A stretch of DNA of 34,269 nt from Zetaproteobacteria bacterium (GTDB lineage Bacteria; Pseudomonadota; Zetaproteobacteria; Mariprofundales; Mariprofundaceae), in assembly GCA_003696795.1 (NCBI GenBank), contig RFFT01000047.1:1-34269 (forward strand). The letters run 5' to 3'. Shown here in pieces: positions 1 to 6,604 of the stretch. Each line of letters opens with the position of its first letter. The first letter of the stretch is position 1. The notes below the pieces were generated by a model. That model did not search any database. It saw nothing but the letters and a program-made list of their open reading frames with translations, and had not been told where the DNA came from. The position numbers and the translations under genes were made by a program.

Positions 1-1
1 A

Positions 2-37
2 GAATGAACTGAGACCCGAAATTCAGGGGATTACGAC
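2..37 (+). CRISPR. Probable terminal CRISPR repeat (single unit; array lies to the left)
   Basis: A 36-base segment has the look of a CRISPR repeat. It has an inner imperfect palindrome (CCCGAA then TTCAGGGG) and ends in ATTACGAC, which resembles the 8-base 5' handles (ATTGAAAC, ATTAAGAC) of Cas6-processed crRNAs. Its overall pattern, GAGACCC-N-AGGGGATTACGAC, is like known 36-37 base repeats of the GTTTCAGACCC...GGGGATTAAGAC kind. Only one copy is in the window, and no second copy follows one spacer length downstream, so this would be the last unit of an array to the left. The handle orientation means the array would be transcribed rightward. It sits 62 bases before the first cas gene. The identity is inferred from pattern and context; periodicity cannot be seen here. 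Confidence 0.6.
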
Positions 38-99
38 GCGCTGAGGTTCACAAGCTTTTCAATGTACTTTCCGCCATGTCGGCACCCTATGCTTGCGCC

Positions 100-381
100 A
101 TGGCAAAACACTTGTTTCTGGTTGCATACGACATCGCAGATTCAAAACGATTGCGACGCATGCTCAAACTCGTCAAGAGCTATGCCTGCGGTGGACAGAA
201 ATCGGTTTTTGAATGTTGGCTGAATCAAAGCGAGCGCGAACATCTGCTTGCGGAAAGCAAGCGCATCCTCGTTCCAGCCACCGACCGTTTGTTGTTGATC
301 GGACTTGACCCGAGACAACGACCAATCTTGCTCGGGCGTGCGCAGCCGGTCATAAATCCGTGGTTCTACTATCAGGGTTGA
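100..381 (+). CDS. cas2: CRISPR-associated protein Cas2 (first copy)
   Basis: A 93-residue Cas2-family protein. Cas2 dimers bridge two Cas1 dimers in the spacer-integration complex. The first strand and motif, LVAYDIADSKRLRRM (residues 7-21), carry the conserved aspartates of the ferredoxin-like fold. The middle KSVFECWLN matches the usual QxSVFEC strand, and the C-terminal tail ends in a WFYY segment. I start at the ATG at 100 because the family begins just before the first beta strand; an in-frame ATG at 76 would add eight residues. Neither has a clear ribosome binding site. It is two bases from cas1 and is the first gene of a four-gene adaptation operon. The second Cas2 at the end of the operon is clearly diverged from it. 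Confidence 0.9.
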   Translation: MAKHLFLVAYDIADSKRLRRMLKLVKSYACGGQKSVFECWLNQSEREHLLAESKRILVPATDRLLLIGLDPRQRPILLGRAQPVINPWFYYQG

Positions 382-383
382 AC

Positions 384-1307
384 ATGGAAACCACGGTCAT
401 CGACCAACGAAACGCGCGCCTGAGCATTGCGGACCGACGGTTGCGCATCGAGACGCCCAATGCTTCGCCACGCTTCATCCCCTTGGCAATGATTCAACGC
501 TTGATCGTCATCGCATCGGTTGAGCTGGAAGCGCGGGTTCTAACCCGGTTGGCCGAACAAGGGGCATATCTCCTGTTTCTTTCGCCGCGCGACCTTCGCC
601 GTACGGCCATCGTGGCGCCGCCCTTCGGTGGCAATCATGCCGTGCGCATCGCGCAATACAAAAGCGCCACAAACGCGCGAACGAGCGCGGATATCGCGCG
701 CATCATCGTTCGCATGAAGCTGTTGGCCCAAATACGCACCTTGCGTGCAATGACACGACATCACCCCAAAACGCGCACCGCGCTACGCCGACTTCCCGAG
801 CTGAACCAGGTGCTAAGCACATGTCCGACCATCGAGCAAATTGGCGGCATCGAAGGCGGCGCGGCGGCCATGTACTTCGCCGCGCTTGCCGAGCAGTTTC
901 CCTCTTCACTGGGTTTTGCCCAACGTCGCCGCAGGCCGCCGCCCGATCCGGTCAACGCCTTGCTCTCACTCGGCTATACGCTGCTGCATTTCGATGCCGT
1001 ACGCAGCCTGCACATGGCAGGACTCGATCCGTGCATCGGTTTTCTTCACCAGCCCGCATACAACCGCGAATCGCTGGCCTGCGACTGCATCGAACCCTTG
1101 CGCCCGATCGTGGATCGCTTCGTTTGGCAACTGTTCCGCCGTCGCATCCTGCGCGGTACGCATTTCGCCGATCAGCAAGGCGCATGCAAGCTTGGCAAGG
1201 CGGGACGCCTCATCTTCTACCGCGAATGGGAAGCATTCGCACCCATTCCCCGGCGCGCGCTAAGGCGCGGCACAACGCTGCTACGCAAACATCTCGCCGC
1301 ACGATGA
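384..1307 (+). CDS. cas1: CRISPR-associated integrase Cas1 (catalytically intact copy)
   Basis: A 307-residue Cas1, the metal-dependent integrase that inserts new spacers at the leader end of a CRISPR array. The N-terminal beta domain (residues 1-80) includes the PLAMIQRLIVI strand typical of the family. The helical catalytic domain holds all three expected metal ligands: E157 in GIEGGAAAMYF, H222 in GFLHQPAYNRESL and E237 in CDCIEPLRP. The length is normal for stand-alone Cas1, with no fused Cas4 or reverse transcriptase. The start is the ATG two bases after the cas2 stop; an in-frame GTG at 360 would overlap cas2. Its stop overlaps the next gene's start as ATGA, so the two should be translationally coupled. 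Subtype cannot be assigned because no effector genes are in view. Confidence 0.95.
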   Translation: METTVIDQRNARLSIADRRLRIETPNASPRFIPLAMIQRLIVIASVELEARVLTRLAEQGAYLLFLSPRDLRRTAIVAPPFGGNHAVRIAQYKSATNARTSADIARIIVRMKLLAQIRTLRAMTRHHPKTRTALRRLPELNQVLSTCPTIEQIGGIEGGAAAMYFAALAEQFPSSLGFAQRRRRPPPDPVNALLSLGYTLLHFDAVRSLHMAGLDPCIGFLHQPAYNRESLACDCIEPLRPIVDRFVWQLFRRRILRGTHFADQQGACKLGKAGRLIFYREWEAFAPIPRRALRRGTTLLRKHLAAR

Positions 1308-2095
1308 TCGACGAGCTTCCCATGCCGCTTTACGTCGGCGGGCATGCCTCGGTGGTGCTCGATGACGGCCCCAGTCTGGTGGTTGCCGCGCCCGCTCACC
1401 ATCCATTGCGCGTGCCGTTGGCGCGCTGTTCACGGTTGGTTCTGCGCCTGTCCACAAACGTAGGGGATGGGGTGTTGGCGGCATGCGTGCGCCAGCGTAT
1501 TCCGGTGTTCTGGCTGAATGGCGCGGGCCAGGCCTATGCCTGTTGCCTGCCCTGCGCGCCCGAAGCCCAGAAAGACACTGAGATCGTTCGCGAAGCGCTC
1601 GCACGCGCCGACTGGAAAGAGGCATACGACGCATGGAAATTGGCTCAGCGACGACTCGCTCTGCTCGCTCTGGCCCGCCGCTTCGGCTTTGACATTGCGG
1701 GCTGGCGCAATCACGCCTGGCTGTGTTCGTTGATGCATCGTTGCGGCATCCGCCGCGCCTGGGGGCTGTGGGCGATCGGACAATGGCGCGGGCTGTTGGT
1801 GAGCTTGATCCGGCAGCACTGGAGCGATCATGGTAAGCCGGTGGCGCACACCTATTCACTTCAACATGGCTGGGATCTTGCCGCGGATGTCGCCAGTTGG
1901 GTCGCACTCGACATGATCATCGACCTCTATCACAGGCGCGCCCATTGGGGGCGAGTGCGCGCGGCGCCAAGGAAACAGGTGGACATTGCCCTGATTCAAG
2001 CGTTGGAACAGCGAAAAAAGAGATTGCTGAAGCTGGCCGACGACAGCGGTCGTCGATTCAACACCTGGTTGCTGGATTTCATCACATGCCCCTGA
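1304..2095 (+). CDS. Cas1-like protein lacking the catalytic acids (second Cas1)
   Basis: A 263-residue diverged Cas1 paralogue. The N-terminal 80 residues follow the Cas1 beta domain closely: PLYVGG, then RVPLARCSRLVLRLS matching IPLAMIQRLIVIAS of the intact copy, then RIPVFWLN. In the helical domain the glutamate motif is gone: where Cas1 has GIEGGAAAMYF this protein has roughly LWAIGQWRGLL (155-165). H182 is kept, but DLAADVASWV (191-200) replaces the SLACDCIEPL block, so S198 stands where the second Glu should be. It is therefore expected to be inactive as an integrase but may still dimerise or bind DNA. It overlaps cas1 by ATGA and the next cas2 by 10 bases, so it looks maintained, not decayed. 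Homology to Cas1 is clear to me; its role is unknown. Confidence 0.82.
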   Translation: MIDELPMPLYVGGHASVVLDDGPSLVVAAPAHHPLRVPLARCSRLVLRLSTNVGDGVLAACVRQRIPVFWLNGAGQAYACCLPCAPEAQKDTEIVREALARADWKEAYDAWKLAQRRLALLALARRFGFDIAGWRNHAWLCSLMHRCGIRRAWGLWAIGQWRGLLVSLIRQHWSDHGKPVAHTYSLQHGWDLAADVASWVALDMIIDLYHRRAHWGRVRAAPRKQVDIALIQALEQRKKRLLKLADDSGRRFNTWLLDFITCP

Positions 2096-2379
2096 ACGCG
2101 GTGCGACCGTATTTGATCTGTTATGACATCGCCGATCCGCGCAGGCTGCAGCGACTGCACAAGCTCGTGTCCCGCGAAGCGGTCATGGTGCAATATTCCG
2201 TATATTATGCCGAACTGAACGCCAACGCGCGCGACCGGCTTGTCACACAACTGCGCGCCATGTGCAATCCGAACCTGGACGACATCCGGCTCTATCCCTT
2301 GCCGCAACGCACGCGGGTGGTGCTCTACGGAGCGCATGGCATCGAAGACACGCTGCCGGGCGCCTACTTCGCGCGGTAA
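2086..2379 (+). CDS. cas2: CRISPR-associated protein Cas2 (second, diverged copy)
   Basis: A 97-residue Cas2. The first strand, LICYDIADPRRLQRLHKLV (10-28), carries both conserved aspartates. VQYSVYYAELN (35-45) is the central strand and DDIRLYPLP (65-73) the fourth strand; all match the standard Cas2 layout better than the first copy does. The start is the ATG at 2086, inside the end of the Cas1-like gene (10-base overlap). Longer in-frame extensions upstream lie inside that gene and have no Cas2 similarity. It closes the cas2-cas1-cas1'-cas2' operon. Its stop is one base from the stop of a convergent membrane protein gene, so the locus ends abruptly here. Pairing of this Cas2 with the Cas1-like protein is an inference from adjacency. 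Confidence 0.9.
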   Translation: MPLNAVRPYLICYDIADPRRLQRLHKLVSREAVMVQYSVYYAELNANARDRLVTQLRAMCNPNLDDIRLYPLPQRTRVVLYGAHGIEDTLPGAYFAR

Positions 2380-2380
2380 A

Positions 2381-3460
2381 TCAACCCTTCTCCGAGGACA
2401 GCGCCGGCGCATCCGGCCCGAGCAGAATGGCCAGCCAGCGGGTTTCCTCATCGGTTTCCAGCGCCAGCTTCACGATCATCGTCAGCGGCACCGACAACAA
2501 CATGCCCACAGGTCCCAGCACCCAGCCCCAAAACACCAGGGACAAAAACACCACCAGGGTGGAAAGGCCAACGCCCTTTCCCATGAATTTCGGTTCGACG
2601 ATATTGCCCATCACCGCATTGATGACGCCGTAGCCGACAGCAACGATCAGCGCCGGTATGCCGCCAAGCTGGACAAGCGCCAGCAACACCGCCGGCACGG
2701 CGGCAAGCAGCGCGCCGATATTGGGCACGAAATGGAACAGAAACGCGACCAGCCCCCACAGGATCGGATAATCGACGCCAACAACGGCCAGCAGCACAGC
2801 GACCAGCACACCGGTGGCCAAGCTGACCAGGCCCTTGATGGTCAGATACGTGTTCACACTCCGCACAAAACGCTCGACATGCCGCGTATCCGGCGCGTGC
2901 TCCCCCATCATGCGCCATTTGCCGGGCAATGCCACCGCCTCGATCAGCAGCAAAATCACCGTGAAAATGATCAGAAACGTATTGGTCATCATATGCCCGA
3001 AACTGGCCAACAACTTGCCGGCCATGGCCATGGCCACGCCGGGATCGAAACTCTGCAGCAGGTGTTCCGCATCGAGATGCACGCCGCGCGACCCCAGCCA
3101 GGCGATCATGTCGGTCATCCGAACCTTCAGCTTGTGCTGATAGGCCGGGAGATTGTGCGAGAAATCCGCGATCGAGGCGCCAACGAACGCCCCGACCAGC
3201 ACGCTCACCAGCAGCAGGGCAACGGTGATCAGCAGCACGGCCATCGCCGGAGAGACGCGATGACGAAGCAACCAGTGCATCGGCGGCATACAGATGACGG
3301 CCAGAAACGCGGCCAACAGGAACGGTACCAACAGTGACGTTGCCGCACGCATGCCGGCGATAATCACCACCAGGCAGGCCAAAGACACGAGTAGCGACCG
3401 ACCCTGCGTCCGGTTCACGCGCACGCGCCCCGCATCCTCATGCTCATCCGCACCGCGCAC
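2381..3460 (-). CDS. AI-2E/PerM family membrane transporter
   Basis: A 359-residue polytopic inner-membrane protein of the AI-2E family (formerly UPF0118; includes PerM, YdiK and TqsA). Family members are permease-like, and only some have a known substrate. Visible hallmarks are two hydrophobic hairpins near residues 25-100, a soluble middle segment with amphipathic helices, and the diagnostic block FHFVPNIGALLAAVPAVLLAL, followed by NIVEPKFMGKGVGLSTLVVFLSL and VGMLLSVPLT near the C-terminus. The start given is a GTG two bases after the preceding gene's stop; no Shine-Dalgarno sequence is evident, and a GTG at 3424 is an alternative. It is the last gene of the ampD-led operon. The substrate cannot be inferred. 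Confidence 0.88.
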   Translation of the reverse strand: MRGADEHEDAGRVRVNRTQGRSLLVSLACLVVIIAGMRAATSLLVPFLLAAFLAVICMPPMHWLLRHRVSPAMAVLLITVALLLVSVLVGAFVGASIADFSHNLPAYQHKLKVRMTDMIAWLGSRGVHLDAEHLLQSFDPGVAMAMAGKLLASFGHMMTNTFLIIFTVILLLIEAVALPGKWRMMGEHAPDTRHVERFVRSVNTYLTIKGLVSLATGVLVAVLLAVVGVDYPILWGLVAFLFHFVPNIGALLAAVPAVLLALVQLGGIPALIVAVGYGVINAVMGNIVEPKFMGKGVGLSTLVVFLSLVFWGWVLGPVGMLLSVPLTMIVKLALETDEETRWLAILLGPDAPALSSEKG

Positions 3461-3462
3461 GG

Positions 3463-3666
3463 CTATGCGTAATCGGCCAGACGCGGATCATCAACCTCGA
3501 AGGCGGTTTCGCCGGTGGCAAACATCAGCTTCAGATAGGGTAGGCAGCCCTCGCATTCCTGACCGCAGCCGGTCGCCCGTTGCGCCTCTTCCAATGTGCC
3601 ATACGCCTTCAGCTCCGCAAAGCCTCGGTTCACGCATTCGCATCGATCAACCTTCATCTCGCTCAT
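3463..3666 (-). CDS. BFD-like [2Fe-2S]-binding small protein
   Basis: A 67-residue cysteine-rich protein. The spacing C9-x-C11 then C38-x2-C41 matches the four cluster ligands of bacterioferritin-associated ferredoxin (BFD) domains; an extra cysteine, C34, lies in TGCGQECEGC. The start at 3666 is chosen because the strong ribosome site AAGGAGGAAG sits just ahead; the upstream ATG lies inside the previous gene. The protein begins 20 bases inside the 3' end of the hydroxylase/desaturase gene and ends two bases before the AI-2E gene. BFD proteins reduce bacterioferritin iron, but related domains serve as general electron carriers. No bacterioferritin gene is in view, so a redox role with the neighbouring diiron enzyme is a reasonable inference. 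Confidence 0.75.
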   Translation of the reverse strand: MSEMKVDRCECVNRGFAELKAYGTLEEAQRATGCGQECEGCLPYLKLMFATGETAFEVDDPRLADYA

Positions 3667-4486
3667 CGCTTCCTCCTTGGCCGGCAGGCGGATATTGCCT
3701 TGCATCAGCGGCAAACGGCAAGCGCAACATCCAGCTCAGCCTGTGCGTCGGCGCGGCCAGAAACGGCGTAAGCCCGATGCGCACCCCGCGGTGGCCAACG
3801 GCGGGCGCGGCCACATAGGTGCCAAACAAGCGGTCCCACAGCGACAGATTGAATCCATAGTTGCTGTTGGTCTCCCGCGCCGCAATGGAATGGTGGATCC
3901 GATGCATCTCGGGCGTCACGAACAGCGCGCGCACGATCGGCTCGATCCGCCGAGGCAGGCAAACATTGGCATGATTGAACATAGCCATGCCGTTGAGCAC
4001 GATCTCGAACAGCAGCACGGCCCATGGCGGTGCGCCGAGCAGCGCGATCACGGCGAGTTTGAACGCCATCGACAGCACGATCTCCAGAGGATGAAAACGC
4101 AGCCCCGAGGTAACATCGAGAGCCTGATCGGCGTGATGCACCATATGCAGCCGCCACAACCAGGGAATCCGGTGGAACGCGACATGCTGCGCATAGATCA
4201 GGCCATCCAGCGCGATCAGCGCCACGAAACCGGCCCAGGGCTCGGGCACCTGAAGCCAATGCAGCAGGCCGAATCCTTGCCGCGCCGCCCACCAGGCCCC
4301 GAGCACGGCACCGCCGGGAAAGAGCAGCCGCAACAGCACCGCATCGCAGGCCAGCAGCGAAAGATTCCCCAGCCAATGCCGCCAGCGGGGAATCCGGCTT
4401 GGCCGAAACGGGCGCAGGCTTTCCCACAGACCCATGAGCAGCAGCATGCCGGTGAATACGCCCAGCCGGGTGATGGCCGCATCCAT
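3647..4486 (-). CDS. Fatty acid hydroxylase/sterol desaturase family diiron enzyme
   Basis: A 279-residue integral membrane protein with the histidine boxes of the fatty acid hydroxylase superfamily: HVAFH (101-105), HMVHH (114-118), H132 in FHPLE, N171-H172 and HRIHH (195-199). These histidines bind the diiron centre that uses O2 to hydroxylate or desaturate lipids. Hydrophobic helices lie around residues 8-22, 40-60, 83-100 and 138-170. The start is the ATG at 4486, which shares its A with the ampD stop (TGATG), giving translational coupling; longer extensions run inside ampD. The substrate is unknown. Bacterial members act on sterols, carotenoids, ether lipids or sphingolipid-like acyl chains. 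The next gene encodes a [2Fe-2S] protein that could supply electrons. Confidence 0.88.
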   Translation of the reverse strand: MDAAITRLGVFTGMLLLMGLWESLRPFRPSRIPRWRHWLGNLSLLACDAVLLRLLFPGGAVLGAWWAARQGFGLLHWLQVPEPWAGFVALIALDGLIYAQHVAFHRIPWLWRLHMVHHADQALDVTSGLRFHPLEIVLSMAFKLAVIALLGAPPWAVLLFEIVLNGMAMFNHANVCLPRRIEPIVRALFVTPEMHRIHHSIAARETNSNYGFNLSLWDRLFGTYVAAPAVGHRGVRIGLTPFLAAPTHRLSWMLRLPFAADARQYPPAGQGGSDERDEG

Positions 4487-5040
4487 CAATAGGCGGGCTC
4501 CAGGTCCAATCGGCGGATGTGCGCCAAACTGCGGTGGAAATGCGTCCAGTCCCATTGCCTGCCCGGATCCCATTTGCGCCCCGGTGCCACATCCGCATGC
4601 CCGACGATCCTCTCGCGTGTGATGGCTGGATAGCGCGCCATCAACACGCGACACAAACGCGCCGTTTCCCGGTATTGGGCGCGAGTGAATGGCTGCCGCT
4701 CATCGCCGATCATTTCGATGCCGATGGCGTAATCGTTGCAATCCGGCACCCCCTGCCAGCTTGAAACTCCCGCATGCCATGCGCGCCGACCACAAGGCAC
4801 GAACTGCTCGATCGAGCCGTCGCGCGCCACAACGAAATGGGCCGAAACGCGCAGACCTTGCAGACTGAGAAACGAGGGGTGCGCCGTCGCGTCGAGCGTA
4901 CCGAGAAACAGCGCGCGCACCCAGCGCATATCGAACGCCCCGGGCGGCAAGCTGATCGCGTGCAACACAATCAGGCTGATCTCCACACCTTGCGGACGCG
5001 CATTGGCATGCGGGCTGGGAAGCAGTGGAATCTCGCGCAT
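4486..5040 (-). CDS. ampD: 1,6-anhydro-N-acetylmuramyl-L-alanine amidase AmpD
   Basis: A 184-residue cytoplasmic zinc amidase that removes the peptide from anhydro-muropeptides during cell-wall recycling. The zinc ligands are present: H27 in IVLHAIS, H148 in GHADVAPGRKWDPG and D158 in the same block. Other family segments are SAHFVVARDGSIEQFV (66-81), AWHAGVSSW (87-95) and NDYAIGIEM (102-110). Length and motifs match AmpD, not the longer AmpD-like lipoproteins. I start at ATG 5040 (MREIPLLPSP); an ATG at 5055 would add five residues. It heads a minus-strand operon with the hydroxylase, BFD-like and AI-2E genes and diverges from the adenylate cyclase gene. No ampE follows it here. Confidence 0.93.
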   Translation of the reverse strand: MREIPLLPSPHANARPQGVEISLIVLHAISLPPGAFDMRWVRALFLGTLDATAHPSFLSLQGLRVSAHFVVARDGSIEQFVPCGRRAWHAGVSSWQGVPDCNDYAIGIEMIGDERQPFTRAQYRETARLCRVLMARYPAITRERIVGHADVAPGRKWDPGRQWDWTHFHRSLAHIRRLDLEPAY

Positions 5041-5149
5041 GGGGCAATCTTGCAAACGACATGCGTACTGTCACCCCTTGTGTAGCCACCGCGCGGGGAT
5101 AGAGTGCAAAACCGTGAGCAAGGCCCAGCAAGCAGCGAAACCGTCCGTC

Positions 5150-6604
5150 ATGCGCGATGCGTCGAGCACAATGCCGCGCATCCCCATTCGCTGGCATTGG
5201 ACCGTACTGGTGGGCGCCTTTCTGCTGCTCACCGTGCTCATGCTGTTGGTCATCATCCTGGACATGGAGCGCAAGGCCTGGCTGAACAATCAGGCCGCGC
5301 AGGCCAAGGTTCAGGTGGATCGCCTGGCCGACGAGCTGAAAATACCGCTGCTCGCCGGCAGTGCCGAAAGGGATTTGATCGTCAAAAGCTTTCTGGACAA
5401 GGTGCCCACGGTGATGGCGATCCGCCTGCGCCTGCCCAACGGAAAGCATGAGGATTTCTTCAAGGACAAGGGCTCGGGTGGGGACAGTCTGCCCGAACTC
5501 GACAACCTGGACGAGGAAGTGCGGCGGCTGCCGCTGGCTTCGCTGTGGTATGGCCGACGCATCACCTACGCCGGCAAACCGATCGGCTCGGTGGCCGTGC
5601 GCTTCTCGCACGAACAATGGCGTGAATTGGCAAGCACCTTGGTGGGGCGCATCGCCATCGCGGCGGTGCTGGTCATCGCAGCTGCGGCCGTCCTCGTGTA
5701 CTGGCTGGCCGGACGCATGAGCCGACCGCTGGAACAATTGGCGCTGGCCGCGCAGAAGGTCGCCGACGGCGATTACACGGTCCAACTCGATGTGCGCGGC
5801 AACAATGAGATTTCCGACGCCGCGCAACAATTCAACGCGATGGTGCGGGAGCTGGCGCACAAGGAACAGATGCGCGGCATGCTGGGGCGATATTTGAACC
5901 CCAAAATCGTGCACGAGATGTTCGAGAGTTCGCAGTTCCGCATCGAAAGCAGCCGCCAGGAAGTCACCGTGCTGTTTGCGGACATGGTGGGATTTACCGC
6001 CTTTTCCGAGGCGTTGGAAACCGAACAGGTCGTCGATGCGCTAAACCGCCACTTCGAAGTATTCCACCGCATCATCGACTACTATGGCGGACACGTGGAC
6101 AAGTATATTGGCGATGCCATCATGGCCGTGTTCAATCATCCCAATGAGGATCCCAATCATGTCGAGCATGCCGCCAAGGCCGCGCTGGCCATCAACAAGG
6201 CCTGTGCCCGGCTCAGCATGCTACGCCCGGATGGCGCGCCGATTTCCTTTCGCGTCGGCTTGAACGCCGGCTCGGTCATCGTCGGCAATATCGGCGCAGC
6301 TCAAAGGCTGCAATATACGGTCATCGGCGATACCGTGAATATCGCGGCGCGGATGACCGCCCTGGGGCAGGGAGGGCAGGTCGTGCTGCCCCGCCCCACC
6401 TTCGCGCGCCTGCATCCTGGTTTCGCCTTCGATTCCATTGGCCAGCGCGTCATCAAGGGCGTGAGCAGCCCCTTGGAGTGTGGCATGCTTCGCGCCGTGG
6501 ATGCGGATACCATCAAAAACATCGAACACGCGGTAGCGCTCGCCCTTGACCTGTCCGCAACTTCGGCTACCGACCATGCCCAAGATGCGACCCATACTGG
6601 CTAG
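5150..6604 (+). CDS. Membrane-bound class III adenylate cyclase with HAMP domain
   Basis: A 484-residue signalling protein predicted to make cAMP from ATP. Order: TM helix (about 16-37), a periplasmic segment of about 125 residues, a second TM helix (about 166-187), a HAMP linker (about 187-240), then the class III cyclase domain (about 270-450). Metal ligands are D278 in FADMVGFTAFSE and D322 in YIGDAIMAVF. K318 and D394 (VIGDTVN) fit the adenine-selecting pair, and N397 and R401 are the transition-state residues, so ATP specificity is more likely than GTP. The start is uncertain: ATG 5150 is used, with ATG 5171 and GTG 5114 as alternatives. The periplasmic segment shows no domain I recognise. 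A TPR lipoprotein gene overlaps its end. Confidence 0.9.
   Translation: MRDASSTMPRIPIRWHWTVLVGAFLLLTVLMLLVIILDMERKAWLNNQAAQAKVQVDRLADELKIPLLAGSAERDLIVKSFLDKVPTVMAIRLRLPNGKHEDFFKDKGSGGDSLPELDNLDEEVRRLPLASLWYGRRITYAGKPIGSVAVRFSHEQWRELASTLVGRIAIAAVLVIAAAAVLVYWLAGRMSRPLEQLALAAQKVADGDYTVQLDVRGNNEISDAAQQFNAMVRELAHKEQMRGMLGRYLNPKIVHEMFESSQFRIESSRQEVTVLFADMVGFTAFSEALETEQVVDALNRHFEVFHRIIDYYGGHVDKYIGDAIMAVFNHPNEDPNHVEHAAKAALAINKACARLSMLRPDGAPISFRVGLNAGSVIVGNIGAAQRLQYTVIGDTVNIAARMTALGQGGQVVLPRPTFARLHPGFAFDSIGQRVIKGVSSPLECGMLRAVDADTIKNIEHAVALALDLSATSATDHAQDATHTG

Noticed and set aside
38-99. A spacer and another repeat, or a CRISPR leader, after the repeat at 2-37
   Set aside because: No second copy of the repeat appears at the expected distance, and the handle orientation puts the leader on the other side of the array. 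No good promoter could be picked out here.
821-1303. A long N-terminal extension of the Cas1-like protein
   Set aside because: It lies wholly inside cas1 in another frame, and the Cas1-type beta domain begins only after the ATG at 1304.
2240-3337. A long plus-strand open frame (365 codons) across the AI-2E gene
   Set aside because: It is rich in Gln, His and Arg, has no recognisable domain, and is antisense to a gene with clear family blocks. High GC content easily creates such frames.
3647-4654. A 335-residue form of the hydroxylase starting inside ampD
   Set aside because: The extra N-terminus is ampD in another frame; the ATG at 4486 with TGATG coupling gives a normal family length.
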